Shown: in pieces, positions 1 through 9,307 of the stretch
Layout: each line of letters begins with the position of its first letter
Position numbering within the stretch: the first letter of the stretch is position 1
DNA from: CAZAFL01 sp964484465
Lineage (GTDB): Bacteria; Bacteroidota; Ignavibacteria; UBA10030; SZUA-254
Assembly (NCBI GenBank): GCA_964484465.1
Contig: CAZAFL010000010.1
Coordinates: 1 to 64,000 of the forward strand
DNA length: 64,000 nt
Direction of reading: 5' to 3'
The notes under the pieces: generated by a model
Databases searched by the model: none
What the model was told of the DNA's origin: nothing
What the model saw: the letters and a program-made list of their open reading frames with translations, nothing else
Program-made: the position numbers and the translations under genes

Positions 1-819
1 GGTCGACTGCGTGTAGGAGCGGCAGTAGGTGTTACAGAAGATACGATAGACCGTGTTGCCGCTTTAATCGCTGCCGGGGTTGATGTTATTGTTGTCGACA
101 CTGCGCACGGACATTCCCGTGGAGTTCTTGAAATGGTGAAGCGGATCAAACGGCTGCATCCACAATGTGAATTGATCGCAGGAAATGTCGGAACAGCCGA
201 GGCAACCCGCGCCCTTATTAAAGCCGGAGTGGACGCTGTCAAAGTTGGCATCGGTCCCGGTTCTATTTGCACGACGCGAATTATTGCCGGTGTTGGGGTT
301 CCCCAGGTGTCCGCCATTTACGAGTGCGCAAAAGTCGCTGCACGTTCGAATATACCGGTCATAGCCGACGGCGGTATTAAACAGACCGGCGATATTGCGA
401 AAGCGGTCGCGGCGGGTGCTGATTCTGTAATGATCGGCGGCCTGTTTGCCGGGGTTGAGGAAAGTCCTGGAGAAAAGGTGTTATTTGAAGGACGCAGCTA
501 TAAAATGTATCGCGGAATGGGTTCGCTCGAAGCAATGAAAAAAGGAAGCAGTGACCGGTATTTTCAGGATGTGGAAGATGATCTTCCAAAACTCGTGCCA
601 GAGGGAATTGAAGGACGAGTTCCTTACAAGGGACCGTTATCAGATACAGTTCGGCAAATGGTAGGCGGTTTACGCGCTGCTATGGGATACTGTGGCTGCC
701 GAACCATCGGGGAGATGAGAGCAAAAACGCAATTTGTGAAAATGTCCGAAGCGGGATTGCGTGAAAGTCATCCTCATGATATTACCATAACAAAAGAAGC
801 TCCTAATTACCATCTTTAA
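1..819 (+). CDS. guaB: IMP dehydrogenase, C-terminal part (5' end outside window)
   Basis: IMP dehydrogenase oxidises IMP to XMP with NAD+, the committed step of GMP synthesis in the cytoplasm. The reading frame is open from base 1, so the N-terminus (and any CBS pair) lies outside the window; 272 residues are visible. The frame starts in GRLRVGAAVG and carries the family landmarks DTAHGHS, the active-site loop GPGSICTTR with the catalytic cysteine, the phosphate-binding stretch IADGGIK and the MYRGMGSLEAM region. The stop TAA shares its last base with the start of the next gene. Identity is certain from the motifs; only the N-terminal domain structure is unknown. Confidence 0.96.
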   Translation, partial: GRLRVGAAVGVTEDTIDRVAALIAAGVDVIVVDTAHGHSRGVLEMVKRIKRLHPQCELIAGNVGTAEATRALIKAGVDAVKVGIGPGSICTTRIIAGVGVPQVSAIYECAKVAARSNIPVIADGGIKQTGDIAKAVAAGADSVMIGGLFAGVEESPGEKVLFEGRSYKMYRGMGSLEAMKKGSSDRYFQDVEDDLPKLVPEGIEGRVPYKGPLSDTVRQMVGGLRAAMGYCGCRTIGEMRAKTQFVKMSEAGLRESHPHDITITKEAPNYHL

Positions 820-1886
820 TGCTTTCTCGCCTTCAACAATTCCGGTCTCGGTTTGATGCTCTGAAGATTGATGCATTCTTAGTGACATTTCAACCTCACC
901 TCCGTTATCTCAGCGGGTTTTCAGGCTCAAACGGGGTTGGTATTGTCACTCAGCGGTCGGCATTCCTATTTACAGACGGGCGGTATGTTCAACAAGTCAA
1001 GCAAGAGGTGAATCAATGGAAAGTATTTATCGCGCAGGATGGTTTGTTCCAGGAAATAAACAACCGGAATATCCTCCGATCCGCGCAACGCGTTGGATTT
1101 GACGGCAATACTCTTGTGCTTTCGCAATATCGGCTGTTGAAGAAAATTTTCCCGAAAATAAAGTTTCTTCCAAAGGTCGATGCTATTGAAAAAATCGCTG
1201 TAATCAAAGATGCAACGGAAATTGAAAATATAAAAAAAGCGGTTGCAATCACCGATCAGGCCTTCTCTCAAATACTCGGACTAATAACTCCTGGAATTGC
1301 CGAACTAGACATTGCTGCGGAGATTTCCTACCGACAGAGAAAGCTCGGAGCGGAGGCCGATGCATTTGAGACAATTGTTGCAAGCGGGGCGCGAAGCGCG
1401 TTGCCGCATGGACGGGCATCGTCAAAAAAAATTAAGAACGGTGAACTCGTCACCCTTGATTTCGGGTGCGTTGTGGAGGGCTATCACAGCGACATGACCC
1501 GCACTGTCCACATGGGTTCCCCAAAGCCTGAAGCAAGAAAAATTTATTCGGTCGTTGCGGACGCCCAGCGAAAAGCAACCGATGCAGCGAAGAGCGGAAT
1601 GAAAAGCAAACTTCTTGACGCGGTTGCACGGAATCATATCAGGCAACATGGGTATGATAAATATTTTCGTCACTCCCTCGGACACGGGATCGGATTGCAA
1701 ATCCATGAACAGCCGCGCATCTCAGTGCAAAGCACTGCAACACTCGAAACTGGTAATGTGATAACGATAGAACCCGGTGTGTACATCCCCAATTACGGTG
1801 GTGTGAGGATTGAGGACGATGTCGTGATCGTCGACGGAAGCTGTGAAGTACTTAACCGTTCCTCCAAAGAACTTATCGTCTTGTAA
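819..1886 (+). CDS. M24 family aminopeptidase (Xaa-Pro type)
   Basis: A cytoplasmic metallopeptidase of the pita-bread (M24) fold, 355 residues, the usual size of Xaa-Pro peptidases that release N-terminal residues preceding proline. The N-terminal creatinase-like domain covers about residues 1-125. All five dinuclear-metal ligands are visible: Asp in TLDFG, Asp in HSDMTRT, His in LGHGIG, Glu in ITIEPG and Glu in VRIEDD; a further conserved His is in LPHGR. The ATG at 819 overlaps the guaB stop by one base, which suggests coupled translation. Prolidase versus aminopeptidase P specificity cannot be settled from sequence. A second, divergent M24 member lies at 43,697. Confidence 0.93.
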   Translation: MLSRLQQFRSRFDALKIDAFLVTFQPHLRYLSGFSGSNGVGIVTQRSAFLFTDGRYVQQVKQEVNQWKVFIAQDGLFQEINNRNILRSAQRVGFDGNTLVLSQYRLLKKIFPKIKFLPKVDAIEKIAVIKDATEIENIKKAVAITDQAFSQILGLITPGIAELDIAAEISYRQRKLGAEADAFETIVASGARSALPHGRASSKKIKNGELVTLDFGCVVEGYHSDMTRTVHMGSPKPEARKIYSVVADAQRKATDAAKSGMKSKLLDAVARNHIRQHGYDKYFRHSLGHGIGLQIHEQPRISVQSTATLETGNVITIEPGVYIPNYGGVRIEDDVVIVDGSCEVLNRSSKELIVL

Positions 1887-1904
1887 TGAAAGGATCGTTA
1901 TAAG

Positions 1905-3221
1905 ATGACCGACAAGCAGAAAGGTTCTTCCCGGAATGTTCTTGTTATTGCATATTATTTTCCCCCGATGGGGCTTAGCGGAGTCCAGCGCACATTGAAA
2001 TTCGTTAAGTACCTGCCGCAGTTCGGTTGGCAGCCAACGGTGCTGACAGTGACGCCAACCGGTTATTTTGCACAAGATTACACGCTCCTCGAAGAACTTC
2101 ATTCCGACCATATTCATGTCGAACGGGTTGGTTCGCTCGACCCCAACCGGTTTTTTCGTAAAAAAGGTGTTGTGAAAATGCCGTCAGAGAGCTGGAGAAA
2201 AGTGCTGACATTTGTCAGTGACACGCTCTTTATTCCCGACAACAAAATTGGATGGAGAAGGAAAGCGCTGAGTGCAGCGAAAAAGCTTTTTGCAACGAAA
2301 AAATTTGACGTTATTTTTGCGACCGCGCCGCCATTTACGGATTTCCTCATCGGCGCTGAACTCCACGAAGAATTTCGCAAGCCGCTCGTGATCGATTATC
2401 GTGACCCATGGCATGATTATCCGCTGAAGTACTATCCGACCCCGTTTCATAAATGGAGGAACTATCAGCTTGAAAAAAGGGTTATCCATGCAGCCTCTAA
2501 AGTACTTACGACAAACCGGCGGGTAAAGGAATTGATCCTCAAGCGCTTCCGATCATTGGAGTACAATGATGTCATTATTCTTCCCCAGGGGTATGATCCA
2601 AAAGATTTTGTGAACGGCGCGATGAAACCTCAATCCCAGAAAATGCAGATCACACACGCCGGCGTATTTTATGGAGACAGAACCCCAAAATATTTTTTGC
2701 AGGCGCTTCAAAAAGTATTTTCAATGCACCCCGAATTGCGTGATCACCTCGAAGCCTGTTTCGTTGGGAATTTCCAGGACGAGTACCGCCGGCTGGTCAC
2801 ATCGATGGGGCTTGAGCGTAATGTGGTCATTACCGAATATCTCGACCACCTTCAATGTGTAAAATATCTGATGAGCGCCGATGTTCTCTGGCTTATGTTG
2901 AATAATAACTCACAATCTCCGGGAAAGTTGTACGAGTATTTCGGTGCGAGAAAACCAATCCTTGCGTGCATCCCCGAGGGGTTCATGCGTCAGACGCTGG
3001 ACGAGGTAGGGGCGAGTGTCATCGTCGAGCCCGATGACGTTGACGGGATTGCCGCCGGAATTATTCAATTGTTTGAACAATACAAACACAACCAGCTTCC
3101 GAAGCCGAAAGAACACATCGTGGAAAAATATAACCGCATTGAGTTGACAAAAGAACTTTCGATTATCTTCGGGTTTCTGGTCGACGATTCCCCTCCGCAC
3201 CCTTCAGGCAGGCGCTTATGA
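1905..3221 (+). CDS. Glycosyltransferase, GT4-like (GT-B fold)
   Basis: A 438-residue protein with two Rossmann-like halves. The N-terminus VLVIAYYFPPMGLSGVQR is the acceptor-domain start typical of GT4 enzymes, and the C-terminal half contains the nucleotide-sugar site region GKLYEYFGARKPILA followed by a conserved acidic turn. It probably transfers a sugar to a cell-surface glycan or lipid, but donor and acceptor cannot be read. A Shine-Dalgarno-like AAAGGAT precedes the ATG. Its stop overlaps purD in ATGA. No membrane segment or signal peptide is evident. The nearby epimerase (4528) could supply its sugar nucleotide, which is an inference from position only. Confidence 0.85.
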   Translation: MTDKQKGSSRNVLVIAYYFPPMGLSGVQRTLKFVKYLPQFGWQPTVLTVTPTGYFAQDYTLLEELHSDHIHVERVGSLDPNRFFRKKGVVKMPSESWRKVLTFVSDTLFIPDNKIGWRRKALSAAKKLFATKKFDVIFATAPPFTDFLIGAELHEEFRKPLVIDYRDPWHDYPLKYYPTPFHKWRNYQLEKRVIHAASKVLTTNRRVKELILKRFRSLEYNDVIILPQGYDPKDFVNGAMKPQSQKMQITHAGVFYGDRTPKYFLQALQKVFSMHPELRDHLEACFVGNFQDEYRRLVTSMGLERNVVITEYLDHLQCVKYLMSADVLWLMLNNNSQSPGKLYEYFGARKPILACIPEGFMRQTLDEVGASVIVEPDDVDGIAAGIIQLFEQYKHNQLPKPKEHIVEKYNRIELTKELSIIFGFLVDDSPPHPSGRRL

Positions 3222-4531
3222 AGATATTGGTCATAGGCTCCGGCGGGCGTGAGCATGCCCTGGTGTGGAAACTCCGTCAAAGCCCTCTGGCAACATCGCT
3301 GTATTGTCTTCCGGGCAACGCGGGCATCGGCGAAATCGCAGAAACGGTTGACCTCAAACCCAATGACATTCATAGTGTGTTAAAATTTGCCCGAGAAATG
3401 TCGATTGATTTGACGGTCGTTGGACCGGAACAACCTCTCACCTTGGGGATTGTCGATTTGTTTGAGGCGAACGGGTTGAAGATATTCGGCCCCTCAAAAG
3501 GTGCAGCTGAAATCGAAGGCAGTAAGGTGTATGCAAAACAATTCATGAAAAAATACAACATTCCGACCGCTGAATTTCGTGCATTTGATGCAACCCAACG
3601 GTTCGATGCTGAACGGTATATCAATGAAGTGCCCGTCCCTGTTGTTGTCAAGGCAGACGGATTAGCGGCAGGCAAGGGCGTCACGGTATGTGAAACCAAA
3701 GAGCAGGCGCTTGAAATCCTGGACGCGCTGATGGAAAGAAAAATTCTGGGTGATGCAGGATCAAATGTGGTGATTGAAGAATTTCTTGTCGGAGAAGAAG
3801 CATCAGTATTTGCTATAACCGACGGGAAGGAATTTGTCACGCTGACACCTGCCCAGGACCATAAACGGATTTTGGATAATGACCTTGGGAAAAACACAGG
3901 TGGAATGGGGTCGTATGCACCTGCACAGGTTGTAACCGATGAGATGCTCGAACGGGTGAAGCGGTCGATTATCAGGCCCACGCTTCTTGGATTGGCTAAA
4001 GAACAACGGTTATTTCGGGGTTGTCTCTACATCGGGTTGATGATTACACAAACAGGGCCGAAAGTGATAGAATTCAATTGCCGCTTCGGGGATCCCGAAA
4101 CACAGGTTGTCCTTCCGCTTCTCGATGAAGACCTGCTCAACATGATGCTGGAAGTTGCTGAAGGGAAACTTGGTTCTACAAAAGTGAAATTTAAAGAACA
4201 ATCTGCAGTGTGTGTTGTCATCGCGTCGCGCGGGTATCCGGAGGATTATGAAACTGGGAAACCGATTGTCGGACTTGACGCTAATTCAATAGATCGTGGT
4301 ATCATTGTGTTTCATAGCGGAACGAAAAAAGAAAAAGATGTAATTCTCACCGCCGGCGGCAGAGTACTCGGAGTAACCGCTCTTGGTCCAAAAGACGACC
4401 TCGAGCTCACTGTCGACCGTGCATATCGCGGAGTCGAAAAAATTACCTTCGACGGTGCGTATTACCGAAGTGATATCGGCAGGAAAGGGATAGAACGACA
4501 GAGGCTTATGATGGGGGAAGAAACCCTTTGA
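3218..4531 (+). CDS. purD: Phosphoribosylamine-glycine ligase
   Basis: GAR synthetase, step two of de novo purine synthesis: it joins phosphoribosylamine and glycine with ATP. At 437 residues it has normal length and the full PurD architecture: N-domain starting KILVIGSGGREHAL, the ATP-grasp region with VKADGLAAGKGV and VIEEFLVGEEAS, the signature FNCRFGDPETQ, and the C-domain ending after HSGT and LTAGGRVLGV. The start ATG overlaps the glycosyltransferase stop by four bases and its own stop overlaps the next gene in TTGA, so it is translated within a coupled chain. guaB upstream and purB at 23,588 belong to the same pathway. Confidence 0.97.
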   Translation: MKILVIGSGGREHALVWKLRQSPLATSLYCLPGNAGIGEIAETVDLKPNDIHSVLKFAREMSIDLTVVGPEQPLTLGIVDLFEANGLKIFGPSKGAAEIEGSKVYAKQFMKKYNIPTAEFRAFDATQRFDAERYINEVPVPVVVKADGLAAGKGVTVCETKEQALEILDALMERKILGDAGSNVVIEEFLVGEEASVFAITDGKEFVTLTPAQDHKRILDNDLGKNTGGMGSYAPAQVVTDEMLERVKRSIIRPTLLGLAKEQRLFRGCLYIGLMITQTGPKVIEFNCRFGDPETQVVLPLLDEDLLNMMLEVAEGKLGSTKVKFKEQSAVCVVIASRGYPEDYETGKPIVGLDANSIDRGIIVFHSGTKKEKDVILTAGGRVLGVTALGPKDDLELTVDRAYRGVEKITFDGAYYRSDIGRKGIERQRLMMGEETL

Positions 4532-5454
4532 AGATTCTCGTCACAGGTGGAGCCGGATTCATCGGCTCTCATGTTGTCGATGCATATATAATGCAGGGGC
4601 ATTCTGTCACTGTTGTTGATGACCTTTCAACGGGAAAAAAAGAGAACGTCAATTCCGATGCACGATTCATTGAGAAAGATATCAGAGATAAGAATCTTCT
4701 GGACATTTTTAGAGAGGGGAAATTCGACATTCTTAATCACCATGCGGCGCAGATGGATGTGCGCAAATCAGTCGAGGACCCAGTATTCGATGCATCGGTG
4801 AATATCGTTGGAACGCTGAATTTATTGGAATGTTGCAGGGCTTACAACGTAGGAAAAGTTATTTTTGCTTCCACGGGAGGGGCGATTTATGGCGAGCAGG
4901 AGTATTTCCCCGCTGATGAGCTCCATCCCATGTCACCGCTTTCCCCATATGGCGTCTCAAAACTCGCTGTTGAAAAATACCTGCATTATTTTTCCTCCAT
5001 CCATGGGCTCGCGCACGTCGTTTTACGGTATGCCAATGTATACGGTCCACGGCAGAACCCTCATGGAGAAGCAGGAGTGGTGGCGATTTTCGTGAATAAA
5101 ATGCTTATTGCTGAACAACCGGTTATCAATGGTGACGGTACGCAGACCCGCGATTATGTTTACGTGGAAGACGTAGTGCGTGCAAATTCACTCACTCTAC
5201 AATATCGGATGACTGATGTTTTCAATGTAGGGACGGGGATTGAGACAGATGTTAATACGTTATTTCATTGCATCAGGGAAATAACCGGTTCGAAATGTGC
5301 TACATACCATGGTCCCGCTAAAAAAGGAGAACAGCAAAGAAGTGTTCTCGGGTCAACCAAGGCGCAAAAACTTCTTGGCTGGAATCCTTCCGTGAAATTA
5401 TTGGAGGGTTTGCAAAAAACCGTCGATTATTTTCAATCCAGACGGGCCCGATGA
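4528..5454 (+). CDS. NAD-dependent sugar-nucleotide epimerase/dehydratase
   Basis: A 308-residue extended short-chain dehydrogenase, most like UDP-glucose 4-epimerase of the compact (GalE-like) type, which interconverts UDP-hexoses for surface polysaccharide. It has the NAD-binding GGAGFIGSHV at residues 7-16, the Asp that selects NAD at VVDDLSTGK, the catalytic pair in YGVSK, and the substrate-domain marks YGPRQNP and TRDYVYVEDV. The start is TTG within a TTGA overlap with purD; there is no in-frame ATG nearby that keeps the Rossmann motif. Exact substrate is uncertain. Confidence 0.9.
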   Translation: MKILVTGGAGFIGSHVVDAYIMQGHSVTVVDDLSTGKKENVNSDARFIEKDIRDKNLLDIFREGKFDILNHHAAQMDVRKSVEDPVFDASVNIVGTLNLLECCRAYNVGKVIFASTGGAIYGEQEYFPADELHPMSPLSPYGVSKLAVEKYLHYFSSIHGLAHVVLRYANVYGPRQNPHGEAGVVAIFVNKMLIAEQPVINGDGTQTRDYVYVEDVVRANSLTLQYRMTDVFNVGTGIETDVNTLFHCIREITGSKCATYHGPAKKGEQQRSVLGSTKAQKLLGWNPSVKLLEGLQKTVDYFQSRRAR

Positions 5455-6398
5455 GAATCGACGAAACATTTATCGATAGAATCTTACGAGGGGACCGCGT
5501 CAGTATTGCCAAAGCAATCTCGCTGGTGGAAAATGAACAAGCGGAGGCAATCGCCTTACTTAAGAAGATATATCCTCATACCGGGAGAGCATATCGTATC
5601 GGGGTTACGGGGCCGCCGGGTGCCGGAAAAAGCACAATTACGAACAAACTTGCCAAAGTGTACCGGAATCAACGCTTGAAGGTCGGCATTATTGCGGTTG
5701 ATCCAACCAGTCCCTTCACAGGAGGAGCACTTCTGGGCGACCGGGTGAGGATGACCGATGTTGAACTTGACAGAGGCGTGTTTATCCGAAGCATGGCGTC
5801 CCGCGGAAGTTTTGGAGGGCTAAGCAGGAAAGCGGGAGAAGTTGCGGACATTCTCGATGCCTCAGGGTGTGATATCATTCTCATGGAAACAGTCGGAGTT
5901 GGGCAATCGGAATTAGATATTGCCCGTGCTGCCGATACCACCATCGTTGTGCTTGTTCCTGAATCAGGAGATTCTATTCAGGCGATGAAAGCGGGCCTTA
6001 TGGAGATTGCAGATTTTTTTGTGGTCAATAAGGCAGATCGCGCCGGCGCAGACCAGGCGGTTATGTCCATCAAAATGGTCTTGCATTTTAAGCAGCAAAA
6101 CGATGGCTGGCTTCCGGACGTTCTTCGGAGCGTTGCCAGCAATGGTGAAGGGATAGAAGATATTGCGGAAAAAGTTTCTCGTCATAGGGAATTTATGGAA
6201 GAAAACAATCTTCTTCAAAAAAAGCGAAGAGAGCGCCTGGTCGAGCGTATCCGTGAGCTCGTAGATGAACACCTTCGGGTGGAGTTCTGGAGTAATGATC
6301 ATAAATTCCTTCTGGAATCCCGCATCGACGGAGTTCTTTCCATGAGGTCGACACCGTATGATGTTGCGGAGAGCCTTGTCGCGAATGTAAAAGCATAG
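5451..6398 (+). CDS. meaB: Methylmalonyl-CoA mutase-associated G protein MeaB (ArgK family)
   Basis: A G3E-family GTPase chaperone that protects and gates cofactor loading of B12-dependent acyl-CoA mutases. The 315-residue protein has the P-loop GPPGAGKST, the switch region DPTSPFTGGALLGDRVRM, the Walker B-like METVGVGQSE and the base-recognition NKADRAGAD. Length matches the family. Its ATG overlaps the epimerase stop in ATGA. No mutase gene is in the window, but the acyl-CoA dehydrogenase and carboxyltransferase downstream suggest a propionyl-/branched-chain acyl-CoA pathway that ends at methylmalonyl-CoA mutase. Confidence 0.95.
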   Translation: MRIDETFIDRILRGDRVSIAKAISLVENEQAEAIALLKKIYPHTGRAYRIGVTGPPGAGKSTITNKLAKVYRNQRLKVGIIAVDPTSPFTGGALLGDRVRMTDVELDRGVFIRSMASRGSFGGLSRKAGEVADILDASGCDIILMETVGVGQSELDIARAADTTIVVLVPESGDSIQAMKAGLMEIADFFVVNKADRAGADQAVMSIKMVLHFKQQNDGWLPDVLRSVASNGEGIEDIAEKVSRHREFMEENNLLQKKRRERLVERIRELVDEHLRVEFWSNDHKFLLESRIDGVLSMRSTPYDVAESLVANVKA

Positions 6399-6402
6399 AA
6401 CG

Positions 6403-6431
6403 TTGCAATTCGTCGGGAAACCTCCTACATT
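6403..6431 (+). promoter_or_regulatory. Putative housekeeping promoter for the acyl-CoA dehydrogenase gene
   Basis: TTGCAA (6403-6408), 17 bases, TACATT (6426-6431), in the 58-base gap after meaB. It would start transcription near 6438, leaving a leader of about 20 bases before the ATG at 6457. It may be an internal promoter within the longer operon. Confidence 0.45.
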
Positions 6432-6456
6432 ATAAAAAAATCCTTCAGAAAAATAT

Positions 6457-7632
6457 ATGTCAGAACAATTAACTGAAGAACAGCTAACGATTGAGTTCGA
6501 ATTCACCGACTCCATGAAAATGGTGCGGGACGCAGCACGGAATTTTGCAGAAAAGGAAATCCGCCCGGTGGTGATGAAATATGATGAATCGCAGGAGTTT
6601 CCTTTCGATATCATGAAGAAACTTGGTGAGTTGGGGTTCCTCGGAGTTATTTTTCCGGAAACATACGGCGGCGCCGGGCTCGGTTACCTTGAATATATTA
6701 CCATCATTGAAGAATTATCAAAAGTTGATCCCTCGATAGGTTTAAGTGTTGCTGCGCATAACAGTTTGTGTTCGAACCATATCTATACATTCGGTAGTGA
6801 AGATCAAAAGCGAAAGTATTTGCCCGACCTTACGAGTGGAAGAAAAATTGGAGCATGGGCGCTGACCGAGCCGACCTCCGGCAGCGATGCTGCAGGAATG
6901 CTTACCACCGCTACCCCAGATGGCAATTATGTTGTTCTGAACGGAAGCAAGAATTTTATCACTCATGGCTCGGTTGGAGATATAACTGTGGTAATGGCAA
7001 TTTCTGATAAAAGTAGTGGGAAGAAAGGGATCTCTGCATACATCGTGGAGAATAATACCACCGGATTTATCGTCAGTAAAAAAGAAAACAAACTCGGCAT
7101 GCGTTGTTGCGATACTTCTGCGCTTGCCTTCGATAATTGTCGTATACCGAAAGAGAGTCTTCTGGGCGTGGAAGGTTCGGGTTTGTCACAGGCACTCACC
7201 GTTCTCGATGGCGGGAGGATAAGCATCGCTTCACTGGCGTTGGGAATTGCGCAGGGTGCGTTGGATGCAAGCGTTAAGTATGCAAAAGAACGAAAACAAT
7301 TCGGCAGACCAATCGGCGATTTCCAGGCAATTCAATGGAAACTCGCAGACATGATGACACAGATCGAGGCTGCAAGACTTCTAACGTACCGTGCCGGATA
7401 TTTCAAGAATCGTGGAAAGGATGTTGTGCTGGAATCCGCTATGGCAAAATATCTTGCGGGCGAAGTTGCTGTGCAGGCAACAAATGAAGCAATACAAATC
7501 CATGGAGGGTACGGATTCATCAAAGATTTTCCCGTTGAGAAATTCTATCGTGATGTGAAACTGGTGACCATCGGAGAAGGAACTTCTGAAGTCCAGAAGA
7601 TGGTCATCGCCCGTGAAGTGCTCGACCTCTAA
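6457..7632 (+). CDS. Acyl-CoA dehydrogenase
   Basis: A 391-residue flavoprotein that introduces the alpha-beta double bond in acyl-CoA and passes electrons to electron-transfer flavoprotein. It shows the family order: an all-alpha N-domain, the FAD/substrate signature ALTEPTSGSD, the beta-domain, and a C-terminal helical domain with KERKQFGRPIGDFQ, QIHGGYGF and the C-terminal VEKFYRDVKLVTIGEGTSEVQ. The glutamate in IGEGTSEVQ is at the position of the catalytic base of short-/branched-chain enzymes. With the carboxyltransferase 16 bases downstream it fits degradation of leucine/isovalerate or a short branched-chain acyl-CoA; chain-length preference is inferred only. Confidence 0.95.
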   Translation: MSEQLTEEQLTIEFEFTDSMKMVRDAARNFAEKEIRPVVMKYDESQEFPFDIMKKLGELGFLGVIFPETYGGAGLGYLEYITIIEELSKVDPSIGLSVAAHNSLCSNHIYTFGSEDQKRKYLPDLTSGRKIGAWALTEPTSGSDAAGMLTTATPDGNYVVLNGSKNFITHGSVGDITVVMAISDKSSGKKGISAYIVENNTTGFIVSKKENKLGMRCCDTSALAFDNCRIPKESLLGVEGSGLSQALTVLDGGRISIASLALGIAQGALDASVKYAKERKQFGRPIGDFQAIQWKLADMMTQIEAARLLTYRAGYFKNRGKDVVLESAMAKYLAGEVAVQATNEAIQIHGGYGFIKDFPVEKFYRDVKLVTIGEGTSEVQKMVIAREVLDL

Positions 7633-7648
7633 CACCCCTTGAAATGCC

Positions 7649-9304
7649 ATGTCGAATCCCGGCAGTGATGTCAACAAAAATCTTACGTTCAATACGAATG
7701 AGGATAATCTTAAGAACCTTCTTCGCCTGTTAAATGCCCAGAACGCTTCCGTCAAGCTGGGCGGAGGCAAAGATTCTGCAGAGAAACATCACAAACGGGG
7801 AAAATTGACTGCCCGGGAACGCATTGAAAAACTTATCGATCACAAAAGTTATTTTCTTGAAATAGGTCTCCTGGCTGCCCACGGCATGTACGAGGAATAC
7901 GGCGGCGCCCCTTCTTCCGGCACGCTATTCGGCATCGGAAAAATTCACGGCCGTGATGTTGTGGTTGTTGCAAATGATGCAACAGTCAAAGCGGGGGCAT
8001 GGTTTCCCATTACATGTAAAAAAAATCTCCGCGCTCAGGAAATATCAATGGAGAACCGACTTCCAATCGTGTATCTCGTGGATTCAGCCGGTGTCTTTCT
8101 TCCTCTTCAGAGTGAAATTTTTCCTGACAAAGAACATTTTGGCCGCATCTTTCGTAACAACGCGGTAATGTCTTCAATGGGCATCCCGCAAATTGCCGCA
8201 ATCATGGGACCATGTGTTGCCGGTGGGGCATATCTGCCGATTATGAGCGACGAAGCGCTGATTGTCGATAAAACCGGAAGTGTGTTTCTTGCCGGACCGT
8301 ATCTCGTCAAGGCTGCCATTGGTGAAGATGCTGATATTGAAAAGCTCGGTGGGGCGGAAATGCATTCCGAGATCAGCGGAGTAACAGATTATAAAATGCC
8401 GAATGATGAAGTTTGTCTCGAAACGATTCGCAGCATTATCGGCAAGCTTGGGGATACGGAACATCCCGCATTCAATCGGATAGTACCAAAGCCTCCGAAG
8501 TATGATGCAAAAGAGATTTACGGAATAATCCCCGATGACCGTGCGAAACAATACGATATGTACCAGGTGCTTGCAAGAATTGTGGACGAAGGCGAGTTTG
8601 AAGAATATAAAGCGGGTTATGGGAAAACGTTAATCACTTCGTATGCGCGTATTGACGGTTGGGCAGTGGGGATTGTCGCAAACCAACGCACCGTGGTCAA
8701 GACAAAGAAAGGCGAAATGCAGGTTGGAGGAGTGATTTATAGTGAAAGCGCCGACAAAGGTGCGAGGTTTATCCTTAATTGTAATCAAAAAAAAATTCCC
8801 CTCCTGTTTTTCCAGGATGTAACCGGTTTTATGGTGGGTACGCGAGCTGAGCAGGGCGGCATTATTAAAGATGGCGCGAAGATGGTCAACGCAGTAGCGA
8901 ATAGCGTTGTGCCCAAAATTACCTTCATCGTTGGCAACAGCTATGGCGCGGGAAATTACGCAATGTGCGGGAAGGCATATGACCCCCGTTTCATTTTTGC
9001 CTGGCCCACGGCGCAGATCGCAGTTATGGGAGGAAAACAGGCGAGTGAAACATTATTGAGCATTAAACTCCAGCAGATGAAAAGAGGTCTTGACCGTGTT
9101 TCGAAGGAAGAACAGGAGCAGTTATTACAGGAAATCCAGGAACGTTATGGACGCGAGCTCGACCCGTTATATGCTGCCGCGCGGCTATGGGTGGATGGTA
9201 TCATCGACCCCGTCGATACACGGCAGATTATTTCCCGATGTCTTGAGATTGCGGCGAATAACCCCCATGTTCCTCGATTCAGTCCCGGAGTTATTCAGGT
9301 GTGA
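7649..9304 (+). CDS. Acyl-CoA carboxylase carboxyltransferase (beta) subunit
   Basis: A 551-residue crotonase-fold carboxyltransferase that moves CO2 from biotin to an acyl-CoA. The N-terminal half carries GKLTARERIEKLID and GGAPSSGTLFG; the middle has GPCVAGGAYLPIMSDE, and the C-terminal half QDVTGFMVGTRAEQGG and GNSYGAGNYAMCGKAYDPRF, which together look more like the methylcrotonyl-CoA carboxylase beta chain than the propionyl-CoA one. The biotin carboxylase/carrier subunit is not in the window. Neighbours (acyl-CoA dehydrogenase upstream, meaB) support leucine or related acyl-CoA breakdown. Substrate is an inference. Confidence 0.92.
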   Translation: MSNPGSDVNKNLTFNTNEDNLKNLLRLLNAQNASVKLGGGKDSAEKHHKRGKLTARERIEKLIDHKSYFLEIGLLAAHGMYEEYGGAPSSGTLFGIGKIHGRDVVVVANDATVKAGAWFPITCKKNLRAQEISMENRLPIVYLVDSAGVFLPLQSEIFPDKEHFGRIFRNNAVMSSMGIPQIAAIMGPCVAGGAYLPIMSDEALIVDKTGSVFLAGPYLVKAAIGEDADIEKLGGAEMHSEISGVTDYKMPNDEVCLETIRSIIGKLGDTEHPAFNRIVPKPPKYDAKEIYGIIPDDRAKQYDMYQVLARIVDEGEFEEYKAGYGKTLITSYARIDGWAVGIVANQRTVVKTKKGEMQVGGVIYSESADKGARFILNCNQKKIPLLFFQDVTGFMVGTRAEQGGIIKDGAKMVNAVANSVVPKITFIVGNSYGAGNYAMCGKAYDPRFIFAWPTAQIAVMGGKQASETLLSIKLQQMKRGLDRVSKEEQEQLLQEIQERYGRELDPLYAAARLWVDGIIDPVDTRQIISRCLEIAANNPHVPRFSPGVIQV

Positions 9305-9307
9305 CGA

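Noticed and set aside
3370..3981. A 203-codon minus-strand ORF opposite purD; similar long antisense ORFs at 5,964-6,614 and 55,205-55,996.
   Set aside because: Third-position patterns and all recognisable motifs belong to the plus-strand genes purD, meaB and the ABC ATPase; the antisense translations have no motif.
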